Source of the DNA: Diplonema papillatum
Taxonomy: Eukaryota; Euglenozoa; Diplonemea; Diplonemida; Diplonemidae
NCBI GenBank assembly: GCA_030068145.1
Contig: JAPJBO010000038.1
Span: 485,001-549,000 of the forward strand
Direction of reading: 5' to 3'
DNA: 64,000 nucleotides
Shown: positions 1 to 10,455 of the stretch, in pieces
Numbering within the stretch: position 1 is the stretch's first letter
Layout: each line of letters starts with the position of its first letter
The notes under the pieces: model-generated
Database searches by the model: none
Seen by the model: only the letters and a program-made list of their open reading frames with translations
What the model was told of the DNA's origin: nothing
Made by a program: the position numbers and the translations under genes

Positions 1-1
1 G

Positions 2-646
2 AACAAAGCAACGCCGGAAGAACAACGCAAGGTGGAACAACACCACGAGGCGACGAAGGCACAGCAACGCGTCGAGTACGCGCAGGCAGCGCACCAAGAG
101 AACAAAGAACACAAGAAGGGAATGATGGACAAGGCAAAGAGCGCGGCTCACCTCGCGGGAGCCAAGACAGCCGCCGCACTGTCCAACACGCAGCACTCGA
201 TGACAGACAGGTTCCACAAGAAGGCAAGCGACGCAGAACAGAAGTGGTTCATGCAATGCTTCCCTGAGCTGCACAAGACCGAGACTGTGATCGAGGTGTA
301 CCAATGCTTGTACGTCGACGGCAAGGCACACGAGCACCTTGGGAAGCTGGCAATCACGAACTGTGGTGTTCACTTCGCTGATGGCAACAAAGACAAGAAG
401 CTGAGCTTGAAGGAGTCTGCTCCGTACAAGTTGATTGCCAGCCTGCACATCACAGAGACGACGCCGAAGCGACTCGATGTGTACACGACTGACAGCAGAG
501 TGTTCCACTTCAAGAACCTGCGGTCGGAGAACATCGAGCACACGAGTGTCGAGGAGACAATCTACGAGGCACACAACTGGATGGACTTCCACTGGAGAAA
601 GGCCTCCGCAGTGCCACACCCAGCGGCGACGTACCACTCTTCGTGA
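2..646 (+). CDS. GRAM-domain-like protein, copy A (5' end outside window)
   Basis: Last 214 codons of the protein present complete at 1178-1915; the start lies about 91 bases upstream of the window. By alignment to the complete copies it holds part of the charged, Gln/Lys/Glu-rich helical N-terminal stretch and the whole C-terminal domain. That domain (full-length residues about 115-225) has the alternating strand pattern and final Trp-containing helix of GRAM/PH-like folds, which in other eukaryotes bind membrane lipids; the lipid role is an inference. It ends with TGA, like copies C and D and unlike the cluster-terminal copies B and E. It carries Arg at full-length residue 101, where B and C have Lys. 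Family assignment is by eye; intronless. Confidence 0.75.
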   Translation, partial: NKATPEEQRKVEQHHEATKAQQRVEYAQAAHQENKEHKKGMMDKAKSAAHLAGAKTAAALSNTQHSMTDRFHKKASDAEQKWFMQCFPELHKTETVIEVYQCLYVDGKAHEHLGKLAITNCGVHFADGNKDKKLSLKESAPYKLIASLHITETTPKRLDVYTTDSRVFHFKNLRSENIEHTSVEETIYEAHNWMDFHWRKASAVPHPAATYHSS

Positions 647-1177
647 ATGGAGCCAAGCACCAAGTTCCAGCTCTGCACACTTTATGCAGTCAGGACAACG
701 TTCTAATCTGCTTCTAACCTTCGGGGGTCAGTTTGACCAACACCAGGCACCGACCCTCCAACCATTGCCCACCTTACTTTCCCCTCCCTAGTTGCACCGC
801 AGGTACGTCACACGACGTCACTGGCTAGTTGCGTTAAAGCCACATTAGCCGTTCCCACCTCGCACGTTACCAACCCTTTTTTTTCAACGCTTTTCCTACC
901 CAGTACGCCGAGCTACCTCAGTGCCGTACGGCGCCAGTGGTACAGTGCCAGCAAGGCACGCGTTCAAGGGTGGCAATTTCGCTCACGAGAAATCGGTAGG
1001 ATGTGGTGCAACGTCAGTGCGCCGAAGCTCGGGGACCGAGAATCGAATTGTTGAGAGCCTGCACGCTGCTTGTCATTCTTGAGGACACGACCAGTGTGCC
1101 TTCCGTGTATCGCTTGCAAAAGTTAATTCTTCAGTCTTCAGGTTCACACCCTCGCCCCACACTAAAGCCGAAGAACC
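647..1177 (+). promoter_or_regulatory. 531-bp spacer between GRAM gene copies
   Basis: Near-identical spacers of the same length lie at 8656-9186 and 9925-10455, so the repeating unit is 1269 bp. All contain an acgtcac/gacgtcac pair (about 802-820), a long pyrimidine tract ending in cccag (about 881-903) and a second cttcag site shortly before the ATG. These could be a promoter plus splice-acceptor-like signals for cis- or trans-splicing. The promoter role is inferred from position and conservation only. Confidence 0.4.
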
Positions 1178-1915
1178 ATGCCGAACACGTCCGAGAGAGC
1201 CACTTTCCAGCCCACGACGTGCGGGCCTGCAAAGTACACTGGTGGCGCGCCGATGCCGACACAAGTTGTGAACAAAGCAACGCCGGAAGAACAGCGCAAG
1301 GTGGAACAACACCACGAGGCGACGAAGGCACAGCAACGCGTCGAGTACGCGCAGGCAGCGCACCAAGAGAACAAAGAACACAAGAAGGGAATGATGGACA
1401 AGGCAAAGAGTGCGGCTCACCTCGCGGGAGCCAAGACAGCCGCCGCACTGTCCAACACGCAGCACTCGATGACAGACAAGTTCCACAAGAAGGCAAGCGA
1501 CGCAGAACAGAAGTGGTTCATGCAATGCTTCCCTGAGCTGCACAAGACCGAGACTGTGATCGAGGTGTACCAATGCTTGTACGTCGACGGCAAGGCACAC
1601 GAGCACCTTGGGAAGCTGGCAATCACGAACTGTGGTGTTCACTTCGCTGATGGCAACAAAGACAAGAAGCTGAGCTTGAAGGAGTCTGCTCCGTACAAGT
1701 TGATTGCCAGCCTGCACATCACAGAGACGACGCCGAAGCGACTCGATGTGTACACGACTGACAGCAGAGTGTTCCACTTCAAGAACCTGCGGTCGGAGAA
1801 CATCGAGCACACGAGTGTCGAGGAGACAATCTACGAGGCACACAACTGGATGGACTTCCACTGGAGAAAGGCCTCCGCAGTGCCACACCCAGCGGCGACG
1901 TACCACTCTTCGTAA
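1178..1915 (+). CDS. GRAM-domain-like protein, copy B (last gene of first cluster)
   Basis: A complete 245-residue intronless gene. Residues 1-35 are Pro/Thr-rich; 35-75 are a Gln/Glu/Lys-rich predicted helix; 75-105 are Ala/Lys-rich; about 115-225 resemble a GRAM/PH-like domain with the Trp-x8-Trp-type helical end. There is no signal peptide or membrane segment, so a cytosolic, possibly membrane-surface protein is inferred. The start is fixed because all five copies share identity from this ATG and the preceding bases. It ends in TAA and has its own 3' flank, shared only with copy E, marking the last position of a cluster. A long open frame on the opposite strand is a shadow. Confidence 0.8.
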   Translation: MPNTSERATFQPTTCGPAKYTGGAPMPTQVVNKATPEEQRKVEQHHEATKAQQRVEYAQAAHQENKEHKKGMMDKAKSAAHLAGAKTAAALSNTQHSMTDKFHKKASDAEQKWFMQCFPELHKTETVIEVYQCLYVDGKAHEHLGKLAITNCGVHFADGNKDKKLSLKESAPYKLIASLHITETTPKRLDVYTTDSRVFHFKNLRSENIEHTSVEETIYEAHNWMDFHWRKASAVPHPAATYHSS

Positions 1916-2889
1916 ATAGAGCCAAGCACCAAGTTCCAGCTCTGTACACTTTATGCAGCCAGGACAACGTTCTAGTCTACTTCTAACCTTCGGGGGTCAG
2001 TTTGACCAACACAAGTCGCACTGACCCTCCAACCATTGCCCACCTTACTTTCCCCTCCCTTGTTGCACCGCAGGTACGTCAGCCGACGTCACTGGCTAGT
2101 CGCGTCAAGCCACATTAGCCGTTCCCACCTCGCACGTTACCAACCCTTCTTTTCAACGCGTTTCTTATGCCGTAAGACGAGCTGCCTCAGCGCCGTACTA
2201 GCTAGGCACGCGTTCAATCAAGGGTTTCGCGTATGAGAAATCGTGTGACGCAGAGTCAGTGAGCCGAAGCTCGGGACTGTGAATCGAATTGTTGAGAGCC
2301 CGCACGAGTCGTAGCTGCTTGTCATTCTTGAGGACATGAACAGAACAGATGCGTCATTTAGCTACAAAACATCGCGGGCGTGATGGATAAGAGAAATGGA
2401 TCGCTGTGTCTCGTCCTCGATGCAGTACGGGACGGATCCATGTTGCCTTGTTCTGCCCATTGAACAAGACCGTCAGCAACGGCCAATTTGCACAGACCCC
2501 GTTTTTAGGTTTTCCTTCCTGGGGAGGTGCATCGCCGGTCCAATCTCTGAAACTTGGAGAGGGCGCGCGCCCTATGGGACGGCGCCCGTCGTAAAAACTC
2601 TTGGTTGCAATATTTCCTCTCCCCACCCCACACCAACCATGAGCACCTACCCCGACCCATCGTGAAAGGGGCGGAGAAAGACCGCAGAGCATGCGTGTAC
2701 CCTTTAGGTCCCTGATGTCGTGAGAACCTAACACTACTCCTCGTGCAAGTGATACTGCGCTACCTTCCGCATGGGGGCGGTACCTGTACAGTTCGGGATA
2801 ACGCAGCTAATGCAAAAAACCCGCGCAGCACGGAGTGGAGACGTCGTGAGATCGCGAAGCAACCAGCCTGGCCGCAACCAGCGAGATTC
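1916..2889. other. cluster tail block downstream of copy B
   Basis: No gene recognised. It starts as a degenerate copy of the intergenic spacer, then continues into unique sequence. The whole block recurs at 11194-12167 after copy E with scattered substitutions and one small indel in a GGCGC-rich stretch near 2560 (11840). It therefore belongs to the duplicated cluster end rather than to a separate element. Confidence 0.6.
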
Positions 2890-3722
2890 TAGCACACCGA
2901 GGGTCCTTGCAGACCAGGCTTTCGCCGTCTGGCGTGTAGTCTACCTTCCTTCGGCAACCCATGTAAATGGGTGCCCATCCCACCGAGGGTTCTTACAGAC
3001 CAGGCTTTCGCCGTCTGGCTTGTAGTCTCGGCAACCCATGTAAATGGGTGCCCATCCCACCGAGGGTTCTTGCAAACCAGGCTTTCGCCGTCTGGCGTGT
3101 AGTCTACCTTCCTTCGGCAACCCATGTAAATGGGTGCCCATCCCACCGAGGGTTCTTGCAGACCAGGCTTTCGCCGTCTGGCGTGTAGTCTACCTTCCTT
3201 CGGCAACCCATGTAAATGGGTGCCCATCCCACCGAGGGTTCTTGCAGACCAGGCTTTCGCCGTCTGGCGTGTAGTCTACCTTCCTTCGGCAACCCATGTA
3301 AATGGGTGCCCATCCCACCGAGGGTTCTTGCAGACCAGGCTTTCGCCGTCTGGCGTGTAGTCTACCTTCCTTCGGCAACCCATGTAAATGGGTGCCCATC
3401 CCACCTAGGGTTCTTACAGACCAGGCTTTCGCCGTCTGGCTTGTAGTCTCGGCAACCCATGTAAATGGGTGCCCATCCCACCGAGGGTTCTTGCAGACCA
3501 GGCTTTCGCCGTCTGGCGTGTAGTCTACCTTCCTTCGGCAACCCATGTAAATGGGTGCCCATCCCACCGAGGGTTCTTGCAGACCAGGCTTTCGCCGTCT
3601 GGCTTGTAGTCTCGGCAACCCATGTAAATGGGTGCCCATCCCACCGAGGGTTCTTGCAGACCAGGCTTTCGCCGTCTGGCTTGTAGTCTACCTTCCTTCG
3701 GCAACCCATGTAAATGGGTGCC
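2890..3722. repeat. 77/86-bp hairpin tandem repeat, ten units
   Basis: Ten units at spacings of 86 or 77 bp; the short form lacks about 9 bases. Each unit holds two self-complementary segments: one around ccaggctttcgccgtctgg and one around ggcaacccat...atgggtgcc. Units are nearly identical. A three-unit version lies at 12168-12415 in the matching position of the second cluster. Open frames across it result from repetition and are not counted as genes. Confidence 0.9.
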
Positions 3723-3821
3723 CCCCTGACGGGAACATTTCGGGAACAACGGTTGCTCATGAAAGAGAAAACGAAGCCAAAGAAAAAAGTGCTAATCCAG
3801 GAAAACCCCCCCCAGAGAGGT

Positions 3822-4836
3822 TTATACCCTGTACACGCGAAGAACAAAATGATCGTCCGTTGCTTCGTTTATCAGTGCAAGCCCCAACTCCGGAAATGTT
3901 CTTCCCGTCCAACGACACCCCCCCCCCAACCACCTGGTTCTTGGGTGGCTTGACGACTGCGCAGCAGCATTCCCGCAGTGAGACTGTAAGAAATGGCCGA
4001 GCTTGCCGCACGTGGCGACCGAGGCGAATGGCATGCGCTTGGCGGCTGCCCTGAGCTTCAACGAGGGCTTCCACAGCCGTTTAGCGTCTGCCCACATCTC
4101 ACCAGACCTGATTTTCGCCTCGTCCAAGTCGCGTTTATCCGGCTCCTGCTCAACGAAAGCCGCCAGCGTCGCTCTGCCTAAAGCCTTTGGTATATGCAAG
4201 AAAAATCAAGACCTCTCTTCGACAGCTCGAGTGCGTCTTCGAAAGCCTCGTTCTGCAGAGCGCGAGCGAACAGCCACTCGTCCTCAGTAGATGTAGCCAG
4301 CTGGCCCAGCGATCGTTCGAGTCCGTCGAACAGCCGGAATGAGCAAATAGCCGTCACGGTTCTTTCTGCCATCTTCACGTGCTCTTCAGACATTACGCAG
4401 AGGGCAGCTCCCGCTGCTATGAACGACACTTTTGTTGGCTCTGATGGCGCTTTCAACGGTCGCGTCTAACGGGTTTTGCCTCTTGTGAACGACTCGGTTA
4501 GGCAACTCCCGAACATGCTTGAACATCTTGAGCGCGGATCGCAGCTTAGAAACCTCTCGTTTCCAACCATCGTCGGCGCGATCGATCAGCTCCCTGAACT
4601 CTCCGTAGTCGGCTAGAGAGCCGTCCAGGAGAGATGCAACGTCCAGCAAACCGTTCAAGTCGCAAGTCCTTCGACATCGGCACCGTCAGCCAAATGTGGT
4701 GTGCCAATGCGACAGCCGCTGACGATCCCGTGAGGACATTCTGAGACTGCCGAGCAAGCCTGATAACTTCTGCCTGCAGATTGTTGTTGAGCAAGCACTT
4801 GTAGCCTTTTGCGTCTGCAGCCAGTTCTCTAGCCAT
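3822..4836 (-). pseudogene. 5' half of an unrecognised gene, frameshifted
   Basis: Read on the minus strand from an ATG at 4836, coding-like segments continue in changing frames. The first (4836-about 4660) has an amphipathic helical start. A segment at about 4658-4470 is followed by one at about 4430-4200 and then one ending near 3990. No known domain is visible. The last 120 bases (about 3985-4125) recur at about 18000-18125, where the gene continues as the 3' half (16130-18108). The two loci therefore look like pieces of one family, of perhaps 800-900 residues. Multiple frame changes without clean GT-AG borders suggest a relic, though sequencing errors or introns cannot be excluded. Confidence 0.45.
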
Positions 4837-4949
4837 CGTTGATGATTACCGCCATGGCCGCGCCTGTTTGCTCACTTTCCCCCTGAGTTGAAATCCTGCC
4901 AATGAAGCTCCAGCTTGGGGCTGGGGGCGAGGAATGGAAGCAGGTGGTC

Positions 4950-5978
4950 AAGTTCGGGGAACGAACTAAGTTCGTTTCCGTTGGTACTAAAAAAAAGTTC
5001 GGGGAACGAACGAAGTTCTATTCCGTTGATACTAAAAAAAGTTCGGGGAACGAGCTAAGCTCATTCCGTTGGTACCAAAAGAAAAGTTCGGGGAACGAGC
5101 TAAGCTCATTCCGTTGGTACTAAAAAAAAGTTCGGGGAACGAGCTAAGCTCATTCCGTTGGTACTAAAAAAAAGTTCGGGGAGCGAGCTAAGCTCATTCC
5201 GTTGGTACTAAAAAAAAGTTCGGGGAACGAGCTAAGCTCATTCCGTTGGTACTAAAAAAAAGTTCGGGGAACGAGCTAAGCTCATTCCGTTGGTACTAAA
5301 AAAAAGTTCGGGGAACGACCTGAGTTCTATTCCGTTGGTACTAAAAAAAAGTTCTATTTCGTTGGTACTAAAAAAAAGTTCGGGGAACGAGCTAAGCTCA
5401 TTCCGTTGGTACTAAAAAAAAGTTCGGGGAACGAGCTAAGCTCATTCCGTTGGTACTAAAAAAAAGTTCGGGGAACGAGCTAAGCTCATTCCGTTGGTAC
5501 TAAAAAAAAGTTCGGGGAACGAGCTAAGCTCATTCCGTTGGTACTAAAAAAAAGTTCGGGGAACGAGCTAAGCTCATTCCGTTGGTACTAAAAAAAAGTT
5601 CGGGGAACGAGCTAAGCTCATTCCGTTGGTACTAAAAAAAAGTTCGGGGAACGAGCTAAGCTCATTCCGTTGGTACTAAAAAAAGTTCTATTTCGTTGGT
5701 ACTAAAAAAAAGTTCGGGGAACGAGCTAAGCTCATTCCGTTGGTACTAAAAAAAAGTTCGGGGAACGAGCTAAGCTCATTCCGTTGGTACTAAAAAAAAG
5801 TTCGGGGAACGAGCTAAGCTCATTCCGTTGGTACTAAAAAAAAGTTCGGGGAGCGAGCTAAGCTCATTCCGTTGGTACTAAAAAAAAGTTCGGGGAACGA
5901 GCTAAGCTCATTCCGTTGGTACTAAAAAAAAGTTCGGGGAACGAGCTAAGCTCATTCCGTTGGTACTAAAAAAAAGTC
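4950..5978. repeat. about 46-bp palindromic tandem array
   Basis: Roughly 22 units of the form gttcggggaac, then gagctaagctc, then attccgttggtact plus an A-run. The first two blocks are each perfect inverted repeats. A few units are shortened. The same family recurs with more divergence at 20418-20885. Each array is followed by a GC-rich inverted repeat and a tRNA-like sequence. Confidence 0.9.
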
Positions 5979-5984
5979 CGGGTG

Positions 5985-6455
5985 AAGCTAAGTTCTGCGC
6001 TCGTACCAGCCCCTTCGGGGCGCCCCTTCGGGCGCCCCCCCCTCGGCTCCCCTCCTGGGATCCCCTCCCGGGCCCCCGTCCGGAGGCCCCCGTCCGGGCC
6101 CCGCCCCACCCTTCGGGCCCCCTTCGGGGCCCCTCGGGTGGGGCGGGGCCCGGACGGGGGCCTCCGGACGGGGGCCCGGGAGGGGATCCCAGGAGGGGGC
6201 CCGCCGAGGGGGGGGCGCCCTCCGGGGCATCTATCGACCCATCGAATGTGGTGAAGTTCGGCAAGTGAAGCTAAGTTCTGCGCTCGTACCCGGGGGGGGC
6301 CGCCCCCCCCGGACCCCCCCCGCCGCCCCTCTGGGGCGGCCTTTCCCCTCCCCCTCCCGGGGCCCCCCCCCCGCCCCCCCCCCCTCCGCCCCCCCCCCCC
6401 CCCCCCCCCCCCCAACCGGCCCCCTCCGGGGGCCGGCGCCCCTTCGGGGCGCCGA
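5985..6455. repeat. giant GC-rich inverted repeat and C/G homopolymers
   Basis: Arms of about 80-85 bases at about 6016-6110 and 6136-6222 are complementary, with a loop of about 25 bases. A short motif, gaagctaagttctgcgctcg, stands before the inverted repeat (about 5984) and again after it (about 6267). The rest (about 6290-6455) is long runs of C and G. Overlapping open frames are low-complexity artefacts. Confidence 0.85.
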
Positions 6456-6511
6456 GTGACCCACCGAGCACAGCAAAAGTTCGAAAAAACTTCAAACCCG
6501 AAAAAACACTT

Positions 6512-6574
6512 CGGGTGGGAACCGAACCGCGGCCTTCCAGGTCCGGAGACCGCCGCTCTAACGAAGCGGACCAT
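6512..6574 (-). repeat. tRNA-like sequence (SINE-head type)
   Basis: On the minus strand a D-arm-like gttagagcgg and a box-B-like ggttcggttcc (6518-6528) occur at tRNA-like spacing. The anticodon and T stems do not pair properly, so this is not a functional tRNA gene. It is followed by a T-rich tail (about 6481-6511) similar to the one after the tRNA-like sequence at 21266-21330. It is probably a tRNA-derived retroposon head. Confidence 0.45.
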
Positions 6575-6639
6575 AAAGTGGACCAATCCACGAAACGAAA
6601 AAACCGTTCACCGGTCCGCCAAAAACGCACCACTCGGGG

Positions 6640-7780
6640 AATGAAAAAAACAGTACAGAAACATGCTGTGAGGGTATACCCTGGATTCTCAGAAACATGG
6701 GGTAGCTCGGCTAGAAGGGGCTGACCAGTACTTTCGTTAACTTGGTCAGGCAAACCCTTCCATTCCTCGGATAAAGTACAGATACTGTAGGTTTTAAATC
6801 GTTGGTAGGGGGGGCCTCCCCACTAGTTCCAGGCTACTTAGCCCGGGTCTCTGGGTCGCGTCCCCCTCCTTCTCTTGGTCGCCTGGTCTTGCGTCTTGCT
6901 GGTCCGTCCGGGCTGGTCGCTTCGCGCTTCCCCTTGCATCACTTTGTCTCCACTCCCTGCCGCACGGGCTTCTTCGGTTTGTGCCACCTGCGACGCGGGC
7001 CACTTTACTGCTCGTCTGCGTGTCGACTGCTCTGTACTCGTTGCCTCATCCGCGATTGCCGCTTCTCGTACCGACCGCGCCCGCCTTTCCTGTTCTGCCT
7101 TTCGCCTCTGTGATCTTTCGGCGGCCTCGGCTCGGGCGTCCCGTGTGGTTGTAGTGGCTGGTACGCAAGCTGCGGGAAGGCTGCTCGTGCGGAATCGACA
7201 ACTGGACCCGGTCTGTGCTTCGGGGGCTGCAGATTCTGAGTTTATTCCTATTGGAAGGCATCTCCACCAACAGGGTGCAGCATGCCTGCAAGCGGCTGGA
7301 TTATCGTTTGCGAATCAAGTACCTGTCAGCCGCATCTGTAGGAACCTCACTGGTTTGAAGCGTCAGTTTCTTGGTTTGTCATTGACTGAAAGCCTGACAA
7401 AGCGAAGGTGTTCGCTAGTACTTCGCTCTAGCCGTATTCGTATAGGCAGGTATTCCACGTCACCTTCTGCTAGGGTTCTGGTTGAACGTTGTTTTGAAGT
7501 TTGGGGAAGTTTGCTCCGAAGATATCTGTATTGTTGCTTGATTTCCGCAGCGACCTCATCGGCGCTTTCGATATCCAGTATCTGGAAATCTCTTTTTCTC
7601 CACTCAGATTGTCGTCTTTAGCTTGTTGGAACTGCATTTTTTTAAAGCTGTGAAGGTAAGGTGTTTGCTTCCGTGGCTTTCCAGCTAGAAACGGGGAACA
7701 ACGATTCTGCCACCGGAAGTCCCGTAGGAGCAAACCAATTGGTAGGCTTCCCGCACTACTGTGGGATCAGCTCGTACCCA
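6640..7780. other. region without recognised gene
   Basis: Open frames exist on both strands. The minus strand around 6990-7140 encodes an Arg/Glu/Ala-rich helical stretch resembling retrotransposon ORF1 coiled coils. Nothing here has recognisable motifs, and no gene is called. The last part of the interval leads into the promoter side of GRAM copy C and differs from the 531-bp internal spacers. Confidence 0.4.
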
Positions 7781-7917
7781 ACGCGATGTATCCTGTTGCT
7801 CCCCGTCTTCTCTGGTACAATAATGTTCGCTCTGAGAGTGTGTTTTCAGCATCGCTTGAAAAAGTTGACTCTCTCATTCTTCAGGTCCCCCTCGCCCGAC
7901 ACAAAAACCGAATAACC

Positions 7918-8655
7918 ATGCCGAACACGTCCGAGAGAGCCACTTTCCAGCCCACGACGTGCGGGCCTGCAAAGTACACTGGTGGCGCGCCGATGCCGAC
8001 ACAAGTTGTGAACAAAGCAACGCCGGAAGAACAGCGCAAGGTGGAACAACACCACGAGGCGACGAAGGCACAGCAACGCGTCGAGTACGCGCAGGCAGCG
8101 CACCAAGAGAACAAAGAACACAAGAAGGGAATGATGGACAAGGCAAAGAGTGCGGCTCACCTCGCGGGAGCCAAGACAGCCGCCGCACTGTCCAACACGC
8201 AGCACTCGATGACAGACAAGTTCCACAAGAAGGCAAGCGACGCAGAACAGAAGTGGTTCATGCAATGCTTCCCTGAGCTGCACAAGACCGAGACTGTGAT
8301 CGAGGTGTACCAATGCTTGTACGTCGACGGCAAGGCACACGAGCACCTTGGGAAGCTGGCAATCACGAACTGTGGTGTTCACTTCGCTGATGGCAACAAA
8401 GACAAGAAGCTGAGCTTGAAGGAGTCTGCTCCGTACAAGTTGATTGCCAGCCTGCACATCACAGAGACGACGCCGAAGCGACTCGATGTGTACACGACTG
8501 ACAGCAGAGTGTTCCACTTCAAGAACCTGCGGTCGGAGAACATCGAGCACACGAGTGTCGAGGAGACAATCTACGAGGCACACAACTGGATGGACTTCCA
8601 CTGGAGAAAGGCCTCCGCAGTGCCACACCCAGCGGCGACGTACCACTCTTCGTGA
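7918..8655 (+). CDS. GRAM-domain-like protein, copy C (first gene of second cluster)
   Basis: Same 245-residue protein as copy B, with Lys at residue 101 and a TGA stop. The frame is open further upstream to about 7786, but the start is placed at 7918 because all copies share identity from that ATG. The last 60 or so bases before the ATG resemble the other copies only partly, and further upstream the sequence is unrelated. That marks this as the first member of a cluster, possibly with its own promoter. It is followed by a 531-bp spacer and copy D. Confidence 0.8.
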   Translation: MPNTSERATFQPTTCGPAKYTGGAPMPTQVVNKATPEEQRKVEQHHEATKAQQRVEYAQAAHQENKEHKKGMMDKAKSAAHLAGAKTAAALSNTQHSMTDKFHKKASDAEQKWFMQCFPELHKTETVIEVYQCLYVDGKAHEHLGKLAITNCGVHFADGNKDKKLSLKESAPYKLIASLHITETTPKRLDVYTTDSRVFHFKNLRSENIEHTSVEETIYEAHNWMDFHWRKASAVPHPAATYHSS

Positions 8656-9186
8656 ATGGAGCCAAGCACCAAGTTCCAGCTCTGGACACTTTATGCAGTC
8701 AGGACAACGTTCTAATCTGCTTCTAACCTTCGGGGGTCAGTTTGACCAACACCAGGCACCGACCCTCCAACCATTGCCCACCTTACTTTCCCCTCCCTAG
8801 TTGCACCGCAGGTACGTCACACGACGTCACTGGCTAGTTGCGTTAAAGCCACATTAGCCGTTCCCACCTCGCACGTTACCAACCCTTTTTTTTCAACGCT
8901 TTTCCTACCCAGTACGCCGAGCTACCTCAGTGCCGTACGGCGCCAGTGGTACAGTGCCAGCAAGGCACGCGTTCAAGGGTGGCAATTTCGCTCATGAGAA
9001 ATCGGTAGGATGTGGCGCAACATCAGTGAGCCGAAGCTCGGGGACCGAGAATCGAATTGTTGAGAGCCTGCACGCTGCTTGTCATTCTTGAGGACACGAC
9101 CAGTGTGCCTTCCGTGTATCGCTTGCAAAAGTTAATTCTTCAGTCTTCAGGTTCACACCCTCGCCCCACACTAAAGCCGAAGAACC

Positions 9187-9924
9187 ATGCCGAACACGTC
9201 CGAGAGAGCCACTTTCCAGCCCACGACGTGCGGGCCTGCAAAGTACACTGGTGGCGCGCCGATGCCGACACAAGTTGTGAACAAAGCAACGCCGGAAGAA
9301 CAGCGCAAGGTGGAACAACACCACGAGGCGACGAAGGCACAGCAACGCGTCGAGTACGCGCAGGCAGCGCACCAAGAGAACAAAGAACACAAGAAGGGAA
9401 TGATGGACAAGGCAAAGAGCGCGGCTCACCTCGCGGGAGCCAAGACAGCCGCCGCACTGTCCAACACGCAGCACTCGATGACAGACAGGTTCCACAAGAA
9501 GGCAAGCGACGCAGAACAGAAGTGGTTCATGCAATGCTTCCCTGAGCTGCACAAGACCGAGACTGTGATCGAGGTGTACCAATGCTTGTACGTCGACGGC
9601 AAGGCACACGAGCACCTTGGGAAGCTGGCAATCACGAACTGTGGTGTTCACTTCGCTGATGGCAACAAAGACAAGAAGCTGAGCTTGAAGGAGTCTGCTC
9701 CGTACAAGTTGATTGCCAGCCTGCACATCACAGAGACGACGCCGAAGCGACTCGATGTGTACACGACTGACAGCAGAGTGTTCCACTTCAAGAACCTGCG
9801 GTCGGAGAACATCGAGCACACGAGTGTCGAGGAGACAATCTACGAGGCACACAACTGGATGGACTTCCACTGGAGAAAGGCCTCCGCAGTGCCACACCCA
9901 GCGGCGACGTACCACTCTTCGTGA
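9187..9924 (+). CDS. GRAM-domain-like protein, copy D (internal gene)
   Basis: Complete 245-codon copy with Arg at residue 101 and a TGA stop. It is flanked on both sides by the standard 531-bp spacers. At this resolution its protein is the same as that of copy E. The DNA differs from copy C at a few positions, including agc/agt in the alanine-rich segment, so conversion among copies is recent but incomplete. Confidence 0.8.
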   Translation: MPNTSERATFQPTTCGPAKYTGGAPMPTQVVNKATPEEQRKVEQHHEATKAQQRVEYAQAAHQENKEHKKGMMDKAKSAAHLAGAKTAAALSNTQHSMTDRFHKKASDAEQKWFMQCFPELHKTETVIEVYQCLYVDGKAHEHLGKLAITNCGVHFADGNKDKKLSLKESAPYKLIASLHITETTPKRLDVYTTDSRVFHFKNLRSENIEHTSVEETIYEAHNWMDFHWRKASAVPHPAATYHSS

Positions 9925-10455
9925 ATGGAGCCAAGCACCAAGTTCCAGCTCTGCACACTTTATGCGGTCAGGACAACGTTCTAATCTGCTTCTAACCTTC
10001 GGGGGTCAGTTTGACCAACACCAGGCACCGACCCTTCAACCATTGCCCACCTTACTTTCCTCTCCCTAGTTGCACCGCAGGTACGTCACACGACGTCACT
10101 GGCTAGTTGCGTTAAAGCCACATTAGCCGTTCCCACCTCGCACGTTACCAACCCTTTTTTTTCAACGCTTTTCCTACCCAGTACGCCGAGCTACCTCAGT
10201 GCCGTACGGCGCCAGTGGTACAGTGCCAGCAAGGCACGCGTTCAAGGGTGGCAATTTCGCTCATGAGAAATCGGTAGGATGTGGCGCAACATCAGTGAGC
10301 CGAAGCTCGGGGACCGAGAATCGAATTGTTGAGAGCCTGCACGCTGCTTGTCATTCTTGAGGACACGACCAGTGTGCCTTCCGTGTATCGCTTGCAAAAG
10401 TTAATTCTTCAGTCTTCAGGTTCACACCCTCGCCCCACACTAAAGCCGAAGAACC

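Noticed and set aside
1073-1906. 277-codon open frame antisense to the GRAM gene (also at 7846, 9082, 10351)
   Set aside because: It mirrors the sense gene, is rich in Leu/Val/Arg/Cys as expected from an antisense shadow, and varies only as the sense strand does.
2890-3722. CRISPR-like array
   Set aside because: No unique spacers; whole units repeat in tandem and the genome is eukaryotic.
2889-3847. Overlapping frames across the 77/86-bp repeats on both strands
   Set aside because: Products of repeat phase; frames shift between 86- and 77-bp units and no start or composition supports translation.
6512-6574. Functional tRNA-Arg gene
   Set aside because: Anticodon and T stems do not pair and one T-stem base is missing; only the boxes resemble a tRNA.
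5908-6586. Pro/Gly/Arg-rich ORFs on both strands
   Set aside because: Low-complexity translation of the GC inverted repeat and C-runs.
6762-6800. Third LINE 5' end on the minus strand (ctacagtatctgtactttat resembles the LINE leader)
   Set aside because: Similarity covers only about 20 bases and the downstream stems are absent.
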